A program made the position numbers and the translations under genes. A model generated the notes under the pieces. The model did not search any database, had not been told where the DNA came from, and saw nothing but the letters and a program-made list of their open reading frames with translations. A stretch of 64,000 nt of DNA from Saposhnikovia divaricata (lineage: Eukaryota > Streptophyta > Magnoliopsida > Apiales > Apiaceae), in the NCBI GenBank assembly GCA_036435485.1, contig CM071600.1, positions 65,407,546 through 65,471,545 on the forward strand. Reading direction: 5' to 3'. Shown here in pieces: positions 55,051-64,000 of the stretch (position 1 is the first letter of the stretch; the number at the start of each line of letters is the position of its first letter).

Positions 55051-58000
55051 TCATTTACCACCTTCTTCTTGTTCATCCATATTAGGTAGATTCTTGATCA
55101 ATTCAGAGTCAACAAGTAATTCCCTTCTGGATGACACATCTGTAGGATAAACCAGTGGTATTCCAAGTTTCTTTCTCAACTCACCTTGATACTGCTTATA
55201 CTTCTTCATGTTGGTCTGAGCATAGGATCGAATATGATCTGCAGCTTCAATTTTTTCTTGAGATGCAAAACCATGATTTCGAAGAGCATATTCAACATAC
55301 ACCAAATGTCTGGCAAGATGTGTATATAATTCTTCTGTCTGAAGATTAACAGTGTGAATAACTTCTCCCTTAAGAATTTTAACTTGTGAAGGGTTATCTA
55401 TAACTTCAGGACCAGCTCTTTCAGCAAATTCTTGAAATTTTTCATGAAGTAGTATACCTAGCTCAGAAGATGTTCCTACTTTTGGTCTCAGCACCCAAAG
55501 CTCTGACAGAGATCTATCATAGAAGAACTGAAGAGATACTTTGTGAGATCCAAGCTTATGACATTCAACAAAGATTAGTAACTCACCATTCTTAGGATCA
55601 GATGCAGTAGTTATTCTCACAATTTCTGTCTTCAAAGCTTTTAAGTACATGTCATGTACAGGGTTCTTCTTTTTAAAGCTTTCAAAAATAGCAATCATCC
55701 GACGATCATCATAGTCAGAAGTTTGTGGTGAGTATATTACCTTTTGAGCACGTTCCCATTTATCACCATTTTTGTACTTGATGTACATCTTCCTTGCTTC
55801 CAGCTTTTGAGCATGTTGCTTTTGAAGTGCTTCCTGTTCAGCCTTTTGAAGTCTTTCATTATGGGCTAACTGTTCGAGTGTCTTCTTGAGTCTTTCTTCT
55901 CTCATAGACAGATTAGCATCATTCTGTTCAAGTTCTTTATTCGGTTCAAAATTCATTCTTTGTGTTTCAACAGAATCAGGAATTATTGGCTCTTCATCAT
56001 CCCAAAAACTGAGATCCGGTTCATCGAATTCTTCACCAACATCAGGAAACTGTAAGTTAGCAAACTGATCAATATCAGGTTCACCTGTATAGTAATAACC
56101 TTCTACAGCATCATCATCATCCTGTTCTGCTGCTTGAGTTGTCTTCTTCTTCCCCTCACTTCTATCTTCATCTTTCTCTTTACTCACACTTCCTCCCCCT
56201 CTAGATTTCTCCCCCTTAGTTGAGGAATCCTCTACAGCTTTATGGCTTGTACCAGCTCCAGGGCCACTTTCATCACTACTTCCAAAGAATTTCTTCTCTT
56301 CTGCTGTAAGTGAGTGAGTTCGGCTAAAGATATTATATAAGTGTCTCAACCCCTTTGCTTGATGATCATTTTGCCTTTCAATTTGACTGAGACGATGTTC
56401 AGTGGATAAGTGATTCTCATTTATGTTATTCTGAAGATCTTCAATCTGATTCGACATAGAAGTTATAATGGCGTGTTGTTGAGAGAGTTTAAGTGCATCG
56501 ATTTTGTTGTTGAAGATAGTTCTCATGTTATCCATGTCAAACCTTAAGTTTTTATTGTCTTCTTCAGCTTGAGCAAGACTTTCTTTCATTTGATCGAGTT
56601 GTGCCATGAGAGATAAAGTGTATGTGTCATTGTGTGCTCTTACCTCAATCGCTCTATGAGTATCACTCACCTCACGTGCTAGTGTTTCACTCAGATTTGA
56701 GGTAATTCTCACATCACTCCTCTCATATTCCTGAGCTGCATCCATTGTACCTGCACCAGAAATCACCCTAGCCTCTTCTTGGAAGGTCAGTGGTGGTGCA
56801 ATGGGAGTTCGCAAATCCCGATCAACCTGTGAGGGTTCTTCTGCCGCAACAATGGCAGGCACTGTAACTTGCTCTTCTTGCATAACAATGTTTTCAGCTT
56901 CATGTAAGAAAATATCTTCCCCCATTGTGAGTAACAGGGGTGTGCTTGAAGAAATGAAGGGGTTTATGGTTGCCTCTGACATGGTTTTACTTCTCTTTTG
57001 TAAAGGCAAATCTGTTTCACTCAAGACATCACTACTAGGGTTAACTCTTTTGACTGACAATTTCTTTCTGCGATAGTGTTTGGAGAATTTAGGATTGGTG
57101 TTTGGTGCTTTGACCTTGGTAGGAGGTTGTGGTTCTACAACCCCTTGGTCACTTCTCAAAATTATTTGACTATCAGAAAGATATTGAGATTGCGAAGAAG
57201 TTGAGTGAATTACCTGATCATTAACATTTTCAACATTCTCACTCTGAGTGGGTTGATCCACTGGAAGTTGATGTTCAAGAACAATTAAGGGTTCAGGATC
57301 AGGTTGAGGTTCTGGAACTTGTTCTGCTTCAGGTTGTGGAGCTTGTTCAATTAAAGGTATCTCAGCAGCTAGCTGTGGCATAACATTTGGTAAGTTCATG
57401 AAAGTAGCCATATATGGTGTTATAACCACTGGAACATGCGTCAAAGCCTGAGAAGAATCCAGCCTAGCGTAGAACTTTTTGTTTAGTTTACCAGACCATT
57501 GAACTCTATCATATGGAAAAGGTTCAGGTTGATCCTTAGGCATAAGATGATTAAACATTAGTGTCAAAAATCGAGGATAATGACACTTAACCTTTTTACA
57601 TCTTCCAAACTCCTTTCTAGCCTTTCTCAACCGTTTTATCAATATAGACCAGAGCAAGCTACCAACATTGATCCTTCTGTTATGAGCAATTGAGTAACCA
57701 ATAGACTGTAACATACCTGTGATGACAGTATTGTTACTCTTGGTAGAGTTGGCAAATACCTTTGCTATGATCTCGAAGAAGATGTTCCACTCTTGAACAA
57801 GGTTGCTTTTGAGTGGTCGGTTGAGATCCACTTGACCTTGATAGTTTAGATTTGTAAAGAATTGAGTCAGCTCATCACTTGACGGCAATTCAGCAAACTG
57901 TTCAGTTGGAAGTCCTAGTGCTGCATTGAAGAAAGATTCATCCACTGTATATGTCTTATCATTAAAATCAAAAGAAAATGAGCTTCCATCTGGGGCCACC

Positions 58001-58194
58001 ACAGCTATAGTACACATTAGTTTAAGAGGGCCATATTTCATGGGAATATTTGCAGTTATAGCATAGCTACAGATATTTTGTTCATTCAGAAACGTTATCC
58101 ATGGCTTGAACCGATCAACCGAGCAATCCTCGGGATTAAAATATGCAATAAAATTGTGATTAACAACCTCAAAATTATTATAAGCACCAGCCAT
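55051..58194 (-). CDS. E2 ORF3 ('env-like' position), intact
   Basis: 1047 codons, uninterrupted. Residues about 20-245 (ICSYAITANIPMKYGPL, DKTYTVDESFFNAALGLP, LVQEWNIFFEIIAKVF, RRINVGSLLWSILIKRLR, HYPRFLTLMFNHLM) resemble the 'putative plant transposon protein' type and match the N-terminal region of E1 ORF3 in layout. Then come a Pro/Gln/Glu-rich linker, a basic KHYRRKKLSVKR stretch suitable as a nuclear signal, a coiled coil about residues 540-625 (LMAQLDQMKESLAQAEEDN), an acidic Ser-rich part and a C-terminal globular-looking region (VSLQFFYDRSLSELWVLRP). There is no signal peptide or hydrophobic transmembrane segment, so the env label is positional only. It is the only complete copia accessory protein in the window; its function is unknown. 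Confidence 0.8.
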   Translation of the reverse strand: MAGAYNNFEVVNHNFIAYFNPEDCSVDRFKPWITFLNEQNICSYAITANIPMKYGPLKLMCTIAVVAPDGSSFSFDFNDKTYTVDESFFNAALGLPTEQFAELPSSDELTQFFTNLNYQGQVDLNRPLKSNLVQEWNIFFEIIAKVFANSTKSNNTVITGMLQSIGYSIAHNRRINVGSLLWSILIKRLRKARKEFGRCKKVKCHYPRFLTLMFNHLMPKDQPEPFPYDRVQWSGKLNKKFYARLDSSQALTHVPVVITPYMATFMNLPNVMPQLAAEIPLIEQAPQPEAEQVPEPQPDPEPLIVLEHQLPVDQPTQSENVENVNDQVIHSTSSQSQYLSDSQIILRSDQGVVEPQPPTKVKAPNTNPKFSKHYRRKKLSVKRVNPSSDVLSETDLPLQKRSKTMSEATINPFISSSTPLLLTMGEDIFLHEAENIVMQEEQVTVPAIVAAEEPSQVDRDLRTPIAPPLTFQEEARVISGAGTMDAAQEYERSDVRITSNLSETLAREVSDTHRAIEVRAHNDTYTLSLMAQLDQMKESLAQAEEDNKNLRFDMDNMRTIFNNKIDALKLSQQHAIITSMSNQIEDLQNNINENHLSTEHRLSQIERQNDHQAKGLRHLYNIFSRTHSLTAEEKKFFGSSDESGPGAGTSHKAVEDSSTKGEKSRGGGSVSKEKDEDRSEGKKKTTQAAEQDDDDAVEGYYYTGEPDIDQFANLQFPDVGEEFDEPDLSFWDDEEPIIPDSVETQRMNFEPNKELEQNDANLSMREERLKKTLEQLAHNERLQKAEQEALQKQHAQKLEARKMYIKYKNGDKWERAQKVIYSPQTSDYDDRRMIAIFESFKKKNPVHDMYLKALKTEIVRITTASDPKNGELLIFVECHKLGSHKVSLQFFYDRSLSELWVLRPKVGTSSELGILLHEKFQEFAERAGPEVIDNPSQVKILKGEVIHTVNLQTEELYTHLARHLVYVEYALRNHGFASQEKIEAADHIRSYAQTNMKKYKQYQGELRKKLGIPLVYPTDVSSRRELLVDSELIKNLPNMDEQEEGGK

Positions 58195-59661
58195 TCCAAA
58201 TCAGGGATTAAAATTAAGAGATCTGCAAAATTCAACAATTAACCCAATTAAACCACAAAATTCGAATTAATAAACAATTAAAAATTCGAAAACTTGAAAT
58301 CTTCACCAAAAATTCTGAAAATTTGAGGCAATGATCTTGATATCAGTACAAACACACGTATATTTTTTAGTTTTTGGAAAAACACAACCAATCGTTTAGA
58401 ATTTTAGATCGAAAAATCGAAGTTTTGAAACTCAAGAACACAAAAATCAATCAATTCTCACATTTAAACTGTTGAAATGATGATTATCAACTGGGTAATC
58501 GATTGTTGATCTTATAAACGTGATATCAGTGTTAATCGAGTCAAAAATCGGGCAGCAATTCGACCAATATATGCGTGTATATGTCTGTATCGCAAGAGAG
58601 AGACTCAGTGACTTAACACGCGAGTTACAAGAACAGTGAAATAATATGACTATCCAATATAACTATCAGTTTATATATAAAACGTTCCTAATATAACTAT
58701 CGGTTGATAGTCATACCGATAGTTATATTGCGAACAAACCGAAATATAACTAACCTGTACAGAGTTATATTGCATATTGTTTGCTAAAATGACTACCGAA
58801 AAACAAATAATATGACAATCGAATAAATAGTTATACCGATAGTCATATTTCGAGTAAAACACACAATATAACTATTAATTAATAACAGTTAAAATTACAG
58901 AAAACAATATTATAACTATCTTATTACTAAGTTATATTACACTAATTTTAACTAATATAACTATGACAAATTCGAATATAACAATCAGATGGATTGTTAT
59001 ACCGATAGTTATATTTCAACAAAACAGCTAATATAACTATCCTAAAAATCGAATATTAACAGAATTTTAACAAGTAACAAATTCTAACAAAAAAATCAAA
59101 TTAATTATTTACACAAGCCAAAAAATAGCAAATTAATTTACAATAAAATTATAAAACCTAATAAAAATTATAAAAACGATCATATGTAGTCCCTTTTACG
59201 AAATCAAACAATAATAACAAAAGGACAAACACTACAAATCAAATAAAATAAAAAAAATAACATACTAAATATTTACATAATTATTTCTGATGAATTAATA
59301 AATCTATAAATTTTCTAATAAAATAATTTCCATATAGAAAATTATTCAAAAAGAAACTATAATTTATTTAAACAACAAAAATAATTAAACTGAATTTAAG
59401 ATAATAACATTTTCAAGAAAAATAGATTTCTCATAAATTACAGCTTGTAAAATTCGAGAAAAATATTTTTAAAGAAAATGAATTATTCTAAAATCACAAG
59501 AAGTAATTAAAATATATAGAGAAGATAATAACAATGATTTAAGAAGAAACAAGCAAAAGTATAAGTTGATAAAATAATTATACAAGTGATTTTAATAACA
59601 AATATTTAACATATCAATCACTTGTAAATTATTAAAGATCAAACCTCAGATATTAACCAGT
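58195..59661 (-). promoter_or_regulatory. E2 spacer between pol and ORF3 with iterated words
   Basis: 58640-59040 carries repeated ATATAACTATC, ACTATCGGT and ACCGATAGTTATAT words on both strands. A TATATATAA run at 58671-58679 could be a TATA box about 480 nt before the ORF3 ATG. TTTTGCAG at about 58223-58230 (minus strand) resembles a splice acceptor in a long leader. 59050-59640 is AT-rich with no words of note. Confidence 0.4.
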
Positions 59662-62600
59662 TTAATTACTAGGACCATTTAACATACCCAATTCACCAAC
59701 AATTTTGGTAAATGTGGATTCGTCAAGAGACTTAGTAAAAATATCTGCTGTTTGTTCTTCCGTAGGTACAAAAAGTAACTCCACGGTACCATTCATGACA
59801 TGCTCTCGAATAAAATGATACCTGATGTCAATATGCTTTGTCCTTGTGTGTTGCACAGGATTGTTAGAGATTGCTATGACACTTGTATTGTCATATAAAA
59901 TAGGGATTTTATCAAGTACAAAGCCATAGTCTCTCAGCTGATTCCTGATCCACAAAATCTGTGCGCAACAGCTTCCAGCAGCTATATATTCAGCTTCAGC
60001 TGTTGAGTTGGAAACTGTTTGTTGTTTCTTGCTGTACCAGGAAACCAGTCTACCACCTAGGAATTGACAACTCCCAGATGTGCTTTTTCTATCCACAACA
60101 CTTCCTGCATAATCTGAATCTGTATATCCAACAAGATTAAAACCAGAATCTTTAGGGTACCAGATGCCTAAGTTAGGCGTACCCTTAAGATATCTCAGGA
60201 TTCGTTTAACAGCAATGAGATGAACATCTCTAGGATCCGATTGGAACCTTGCACACAAACACGTAGCATGCATAATATCAGGTCTACTTGCAGTAAGGTA
60301 TAGTAATGAGCCTATCATACCTCTGTAGCTTGTGATATCTACCTTGGCATAATTTTCACATGCTCCAAATTTGACCGCTGTGGATGATGGTGTTCTTGCT
60401 GAAGATGAGTCCTCCATTTGATATTTCTTGAGAAGCTCTTTGACATACCTGGATTGATAGATAAATATTCCATCTGTCCTTTGACTTACTTGCAATCCAA
60501 GAAAGAACTTCAACTCACCCATCATGCTCATTTCAAACTTACCCTGCATTAACTTAGCAAATTTCTTGCAAAGAAGATCATTAGTAGACCCGAATATTAT
60601 ATCGTCCACATAGATTTGGACTATTATTGTATCATTCTTACGTTTCTTTGTGAAGAGAGTTTTGTCTATGACACCTCTAGTAAATTCATTTTCAAGTAAA
60701 AATTCAGAGAGAGTGCCATACCATTTTCTTGGTGCTTGCTTAAGACCATAAATAGCCTTGAAGAGAAAGTAGACATAATCCAATAGATCTGGATCTTCAA
60801 AACCAGGTGGTTGTTCTACATATACCTCTTCATCCAGCTTACCATTCAGAAAGGCACTCTTGACATCCATTTGATAAACATGAAAATTAGAAAAGGCTGC
60901 GAATGCCAAGAATATTCTAATGGCCTCAAGTCTAGCCACTGGAGCATAGGTCTCATCATAGTCAATGCCTTCAGATTGTGAATAACCTTTTGCTACCAGT
61001 CTTGCTTTGTTTCTTGTTACTGTGCCATCTTCATCAAGTTTTTTCCTGAATACCCATCTAGTACCAACCACTGGTCTGTCTGTAGGTCTGGGTACCAGCT
61101 TCCAAACTTCTTGTTGTTTAAATTGATTGAGTTCATCTTGCATAGCAATCACCCAATCAGGATCAGACAGAGCTTCTTCAGTTTTCTTAGGTTCCATTTC
61201 AGGTAGAAACCCTGAATAATTACATTGATTCTGAAAAGCTCTTCTAGTCTTCACACCAACAACCGGATCACCAATGATTAGCTCAAAAGGATGAGCTTTA
61301 TTCCAAACTGTCTGTCTGGGAAGATTAGATCTTGATGATTCGCCTTGTTCTTCATTGTGATGTTGTGTGTGACCAGTTGACCCTTCATTGTCTCCCCCTG
61401 AGTTGTTGCCAGGTTGACTAGATGATGATTGTTTAGAAAAGTCAGGGGAATTTTGATTATTATCATTGTTTTCATCACCATTACCCTGATCATCATCATT
61501 GTCATTAGCATCAGCAAAAATCTCAGGTGCATTGTCATCATCTGAATCTATATCTGTCATGTCATCGAAAGATATCTTTTCAGATGGATCCTCAGTTTGG
61601 ATACTAGGGAGTTTAGTGTCATCAAATGTAACATTGATACTTTCCATCATCTTCTGTTCATCAATCACATACACCCTGTATGCCCTCATTGAATAACCAA
61701 TAAAAATTGCTTCAAATGCTTTGGTATCGAATTTACCACCTTGATCATCACCTTCTTTAAGCACAAAGCATTTTGCCCCAAATACATGAAAGTGTTTGAG
61801 TGATGGTTTCTTATCAGCCATAATTTCATAGGGTGTCTTCATTTGGTCTTTATTGATTAGAGTTCGATTCTGGGTATGGCACGCAGTGTTGACAGCTTCA
61901 GCCCAAAAGTACAATGGAAGCCTTGATTCACTTAACATAGTACGTGCAGCTTCAATCAAGGTTCTATTCTTTCTTTCCACTACCCCATTTTGCTGAGGAG
62001 TTCTTGGAGCTGAGTATTGTCTGGTTATACCCTTCTCAGTGCAAAAGTCATTTAGAACTGCATTCTTGAATTCAGTTCCATTGTCTGATCTTATAGCTCT
62101 CACTGGATATGTAGAATCTCGCTCAATTAACTTGATGTGATCAATCACCAGTTATGGAGTCTCATCTTTAGAATTCAAAAACAGGACCCATGTGTATTTT
62201 GAAAAATCATCAACAATTACTAAAGCATATCTCTTCCTTGACATAGACATCACATTAACTGGACCAAACAAATCCGTATGAAGTAATTGTAATGGTTCAG
62301 TTATTGAAGATGTGTCAGTGCTCCTGTGACTTGCCCTTTTTAGCTTGCCTTTTTGACATGCATCACACAGTCCTTCTTGAGTGAATTCCATTGAAGGCAA
62401 ACCTCTCACCAACTCTCTTTTAACTAGAGAATTCATTGTCTTGGAATTGAGATGAGAAAGTTTCTTGTGCCATAGCCAACTCTCATCATTAGATGCTTTG
62501 GTGTAGAAGCAAGTGATTTCTTCAATGCTTCCTGAGTTCATGTTAGCTACGTACATGTTGCCTTTTCTAACTCCTGTCAGTTGTGGCTTTTCATGTCTCT

Positions 62601-62934
62601 TGTGTGAAATTAGACAATTCTTCTTGTTGAAATGAACTTCATAACCTTTATCACAGAATTGACTGACACTGAGCAAATTATGCTCAAGTCCCTTCACAAA
62701 AGAGACTTCATCAATGATAACATTTCCAGCTTCAAGTCTGCCATATCCATCAGTTCTACCTTTGCTGTTATCTCCAAAGGTAACCACTGGGCCGGCCTTC
62801 TCCACCACATTTGTCAGTAGGGTTCTGTCACCAGTCATATGCCTCGAACATCCACTGTCCAGGATCCAGGTCACTCGTTCAACCTGCTCAACACCCTGCA
62901 ATGACAAACGGATTAAACCTTCTTCGGAACCCAA
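59662..62934 (-). pseudogene. pol: E2 pol (protease, integrase, RT, RNase H) with one stop
   Basis: One frame from 62934 to 59662 interrupted by a single TAA at 62152-62154, inside the integrase core between the first and second catalytic Asp. Domains: protease (ILDSGCSRHMTGD), GAG-pre-integrase (WHKKLSHLNSK, CDACQKGK), integrase (LHTDLFGPV, RSDNGTEF, QQNGVVERKNR), an Asp/Asn-rich linker, RT (KARLVAKGYSQ, YQMDVKSAFLNG, YVDD at 60601-60612) and RNase H (GYTDSDYAG, STAEAEYIAA, TKHIDIRYHF). Otherwise intact. The same order as E1 pol, and clearly a different but related family. Confidence 0.9.
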
Positions 62935-64000
62935 ATTTGATTGGGTCCAGAATACTTAAAGAATTGGCCTTTGTCAGGCAAAACAACATTCTTCACTTTA
63001 ACAACAGCTTTACCCTTATTTAACAAACATTTCACTTTATAAACAGATTTGACAAGCTTCTGTTTTATTCTAGGTATCCACGTTTCTTTAGCAACAATAA
63101 CACTTGTTTCATTGACTGGACATTTGACCTTGTAAACAGCCTTAGTAGAACTTTGTTTAGGCTTAGGTACAAATGTTTCTCTCCTAACATAAGGAGGACT
63201 AGCAGTCATTGATCTGACATTTTTGTTTCTGTTCATATGTTGTCTAGGGGCAGTATTATCAGCACATGCATGATTATCAGAAAAGTAAGCAGACATGATA
63301 TTAAAAGCACAAGACATACAATTGACAACACCACATGCTTTATGAGAAGAATCAATAATAGGCATAGCATGCATGTCAGACTTGTTATTGTTCTTTTTCA
63401 ACTTGTTGTCACTTAACCCAATTTGAGAAGAACTAGTTAACTCAACAACCTTAACTTGTTCCTTAGCAGATTTGTCATTATCAAGGACTATGCCATTAGC
63501 ACTGTCCTCATTTTTCATTTCTTCCTGAATGACAATAGAAAGCATATTGGGTGGTTCAGCATCAGATTTTTTAAACATTGGTTTTTCAACATTCTTGAGA
63601 ATGTGTGGTATACCTCTTTCTTTAGCTGAAATAGGATTAGGAGAATGATTGCTCAAAGAACCAACAGCTTGATTGTAATCAAACCCTATTCCTACAGTTC
63701 GTTCTACTGCTTGTTTGTTGAAGAACTCTTTAGAAACTTTAACAGTATTATAACAAGCTCTAATATGTATTTCAAGTTCTTTAATCCTGATGTCTTGTTC
63801 AGCAATCCTATCAACTTGTTTTACCATGTATTCTCCTAGCGACTTATCTCTGTAGTAAAGTCTAGCTATTTCTTCTATATTCTTATCTTGATTAATCTGC
63901 ACCTTTTTTAAATCTAACACTTCATTTTCAAGTTTAGTGTTAACAAGACTTATTCTCTCGTACCCTTTTTGTGCATTAGTCAAGCAATTACGTAAGCTAT
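62913..64000 (-). CDS. gag: E2 gag, C-terminal part (cut by window edge)
   Basis: The frame is open from the right edge to TAA at 62913-62915. It contains a coiled-coil-like N part (LENEVLDLKKVQINQDKN), a Cys-rich CGVVNCMSCAF segment where a zinc knuckle is expected, basic repeats (VYKVKCPVNETS, VYKVKCLLNKGK) and the ending IWVPKK, equivalent to AWVPKS at the end of E1 gag. Pol overlaps its end by 22 nt in another frame. The capsid domain lies beyond the window. Confidence 0.8.
   Translation of the reverse strand, partial: SLRNCLTNAQKGYERISLVNTKLENEVLDLKKVQINQDKNIEEIARLYYRDKSLGEYMVKQVDRIAEQDIRIKELEIHIRACYNTVKVSKEFFNKQAVERTVGIGFDYNQAVGSLSNHSPNPISAKERGIPHILKNVEKPMFKKSDAEPPNMLSIVIQEEMKNEDSANGIVLDNDKSAKEQVKVVELTSSSQIGLSDNKLKKNNNKSDMHAMPIIDSSHKACGVVNCMSCAFNIMSAYFSDNHACADNTAPRQHMNRNKNVRSMTASPPYVRRETFVPKPKQSSTKAVYKVKCPVNETSVIVAKETWIPRIKQKLVKSVYKVKCLLNKGKAVVKVKNVVLPDKGQFFKYSGPNQIWVPKKV

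Larger units (their letters stand above)
40148..64000 (-). mobile_element. Outer Sirevirus-type Ty1/copia element (E2), truncated by the window edge
   Basis: Minus orientation. Visible from right to left: gag (open to the edge), pol, a 1.47-kb spacer, ORF3, PPT and 3' LTR ending at 40148. The 5' LTR lies outside the window. The third ORF after pol, the large Gag and the GGGGGAGAT polypurine tract are Sirevirus (SIRE1/Maximus) traits. Element E1 is inserted into its 3' LTR. Confidence 0.85.

Noticed and set aside
55051..58194. Calling ORF3 a true envelope glycoprotein
   Set aside because: No signal peptide, no transmembrane helix and a strongly charged coiled-coil composition; only the position matches the env-like label.

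Overview
This is a plant nuclear window, most likely from a eudicot. It is AT-rich, has small-exon genes with GT-AG introns, and is packed with plant transposable elements. Only three ordinary host genes are supported: a seven-exon bHLH transcription factor of the bHLH137 type (2857-4643, +), a SAM-domain nuclear-type protein (26958-27644, +) and a three-exon CASP-like four-helix membrane protein (31336-32485, -). The species cannot be named from the sequence.

Layout: 1-2.7 kb is AT-rich intergenic DNA with a decayed MITE. The bHLH gene follows. 4.7-15.7 kb is gene-poor, with a Mutator-like MITE (5581-6141), two Stowaway-like MITEs (9079-9314, 9674-9910) and a PBS-like relic near 10780. 15681-26378 is a complete Ty3/gypsy element of Tat type on the minus strand: 492-bp LTRs differing at 3 positions, PBS, PPT and a near-perfect target duplication. 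Its integrase is missing. Between pol and the 3' LTR it carries a plus-strand three-exon accessory gene with its own TATA box, preceded by about 1.9 kb of tandem arrays. The SAM-domain gene starts 579 bp beyond the element. 27.9-40.1 kb holds the CASP-like gene, two MITEs, a probable non-autonomous Helitron (35374-37658) and small duplications.

40148-64000 is a nest of two Ty1/copia elements of Sirevirus type. The outer element (E2, minus strand) runs off the right edge; its 3' LTR (40148-40624 plus 53691-54792) is split by a complete plus-strand element (E1, 40625-53690, perfect TAGCC target duplication). Both have gag, pol and a long third ORF after pol, in the position called 'env-like' in Sireviruses. 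E2 ORF3 is open over 1047 codons; E1 ORF3 is broken by a frameshift and a stop.

The strongest unexplained pattern is shared by the three retrotransposons. Each carries an extra gene outside gag-pol, preceded by a stretch of element-specific iterated DNA and, clearly in two of three, a TATA box about 120 nt before the ATG. In E1 the iterated word (TCAACGGAT and its complement) lies in both LTRs, in the spacer before ORF3 and even inside coding sequence. E2 uses a different word (around ACTATCGGT) in the corresponding non-coding places. This suggests a self-recognition or promoter module for the accessory gene, which is inference.
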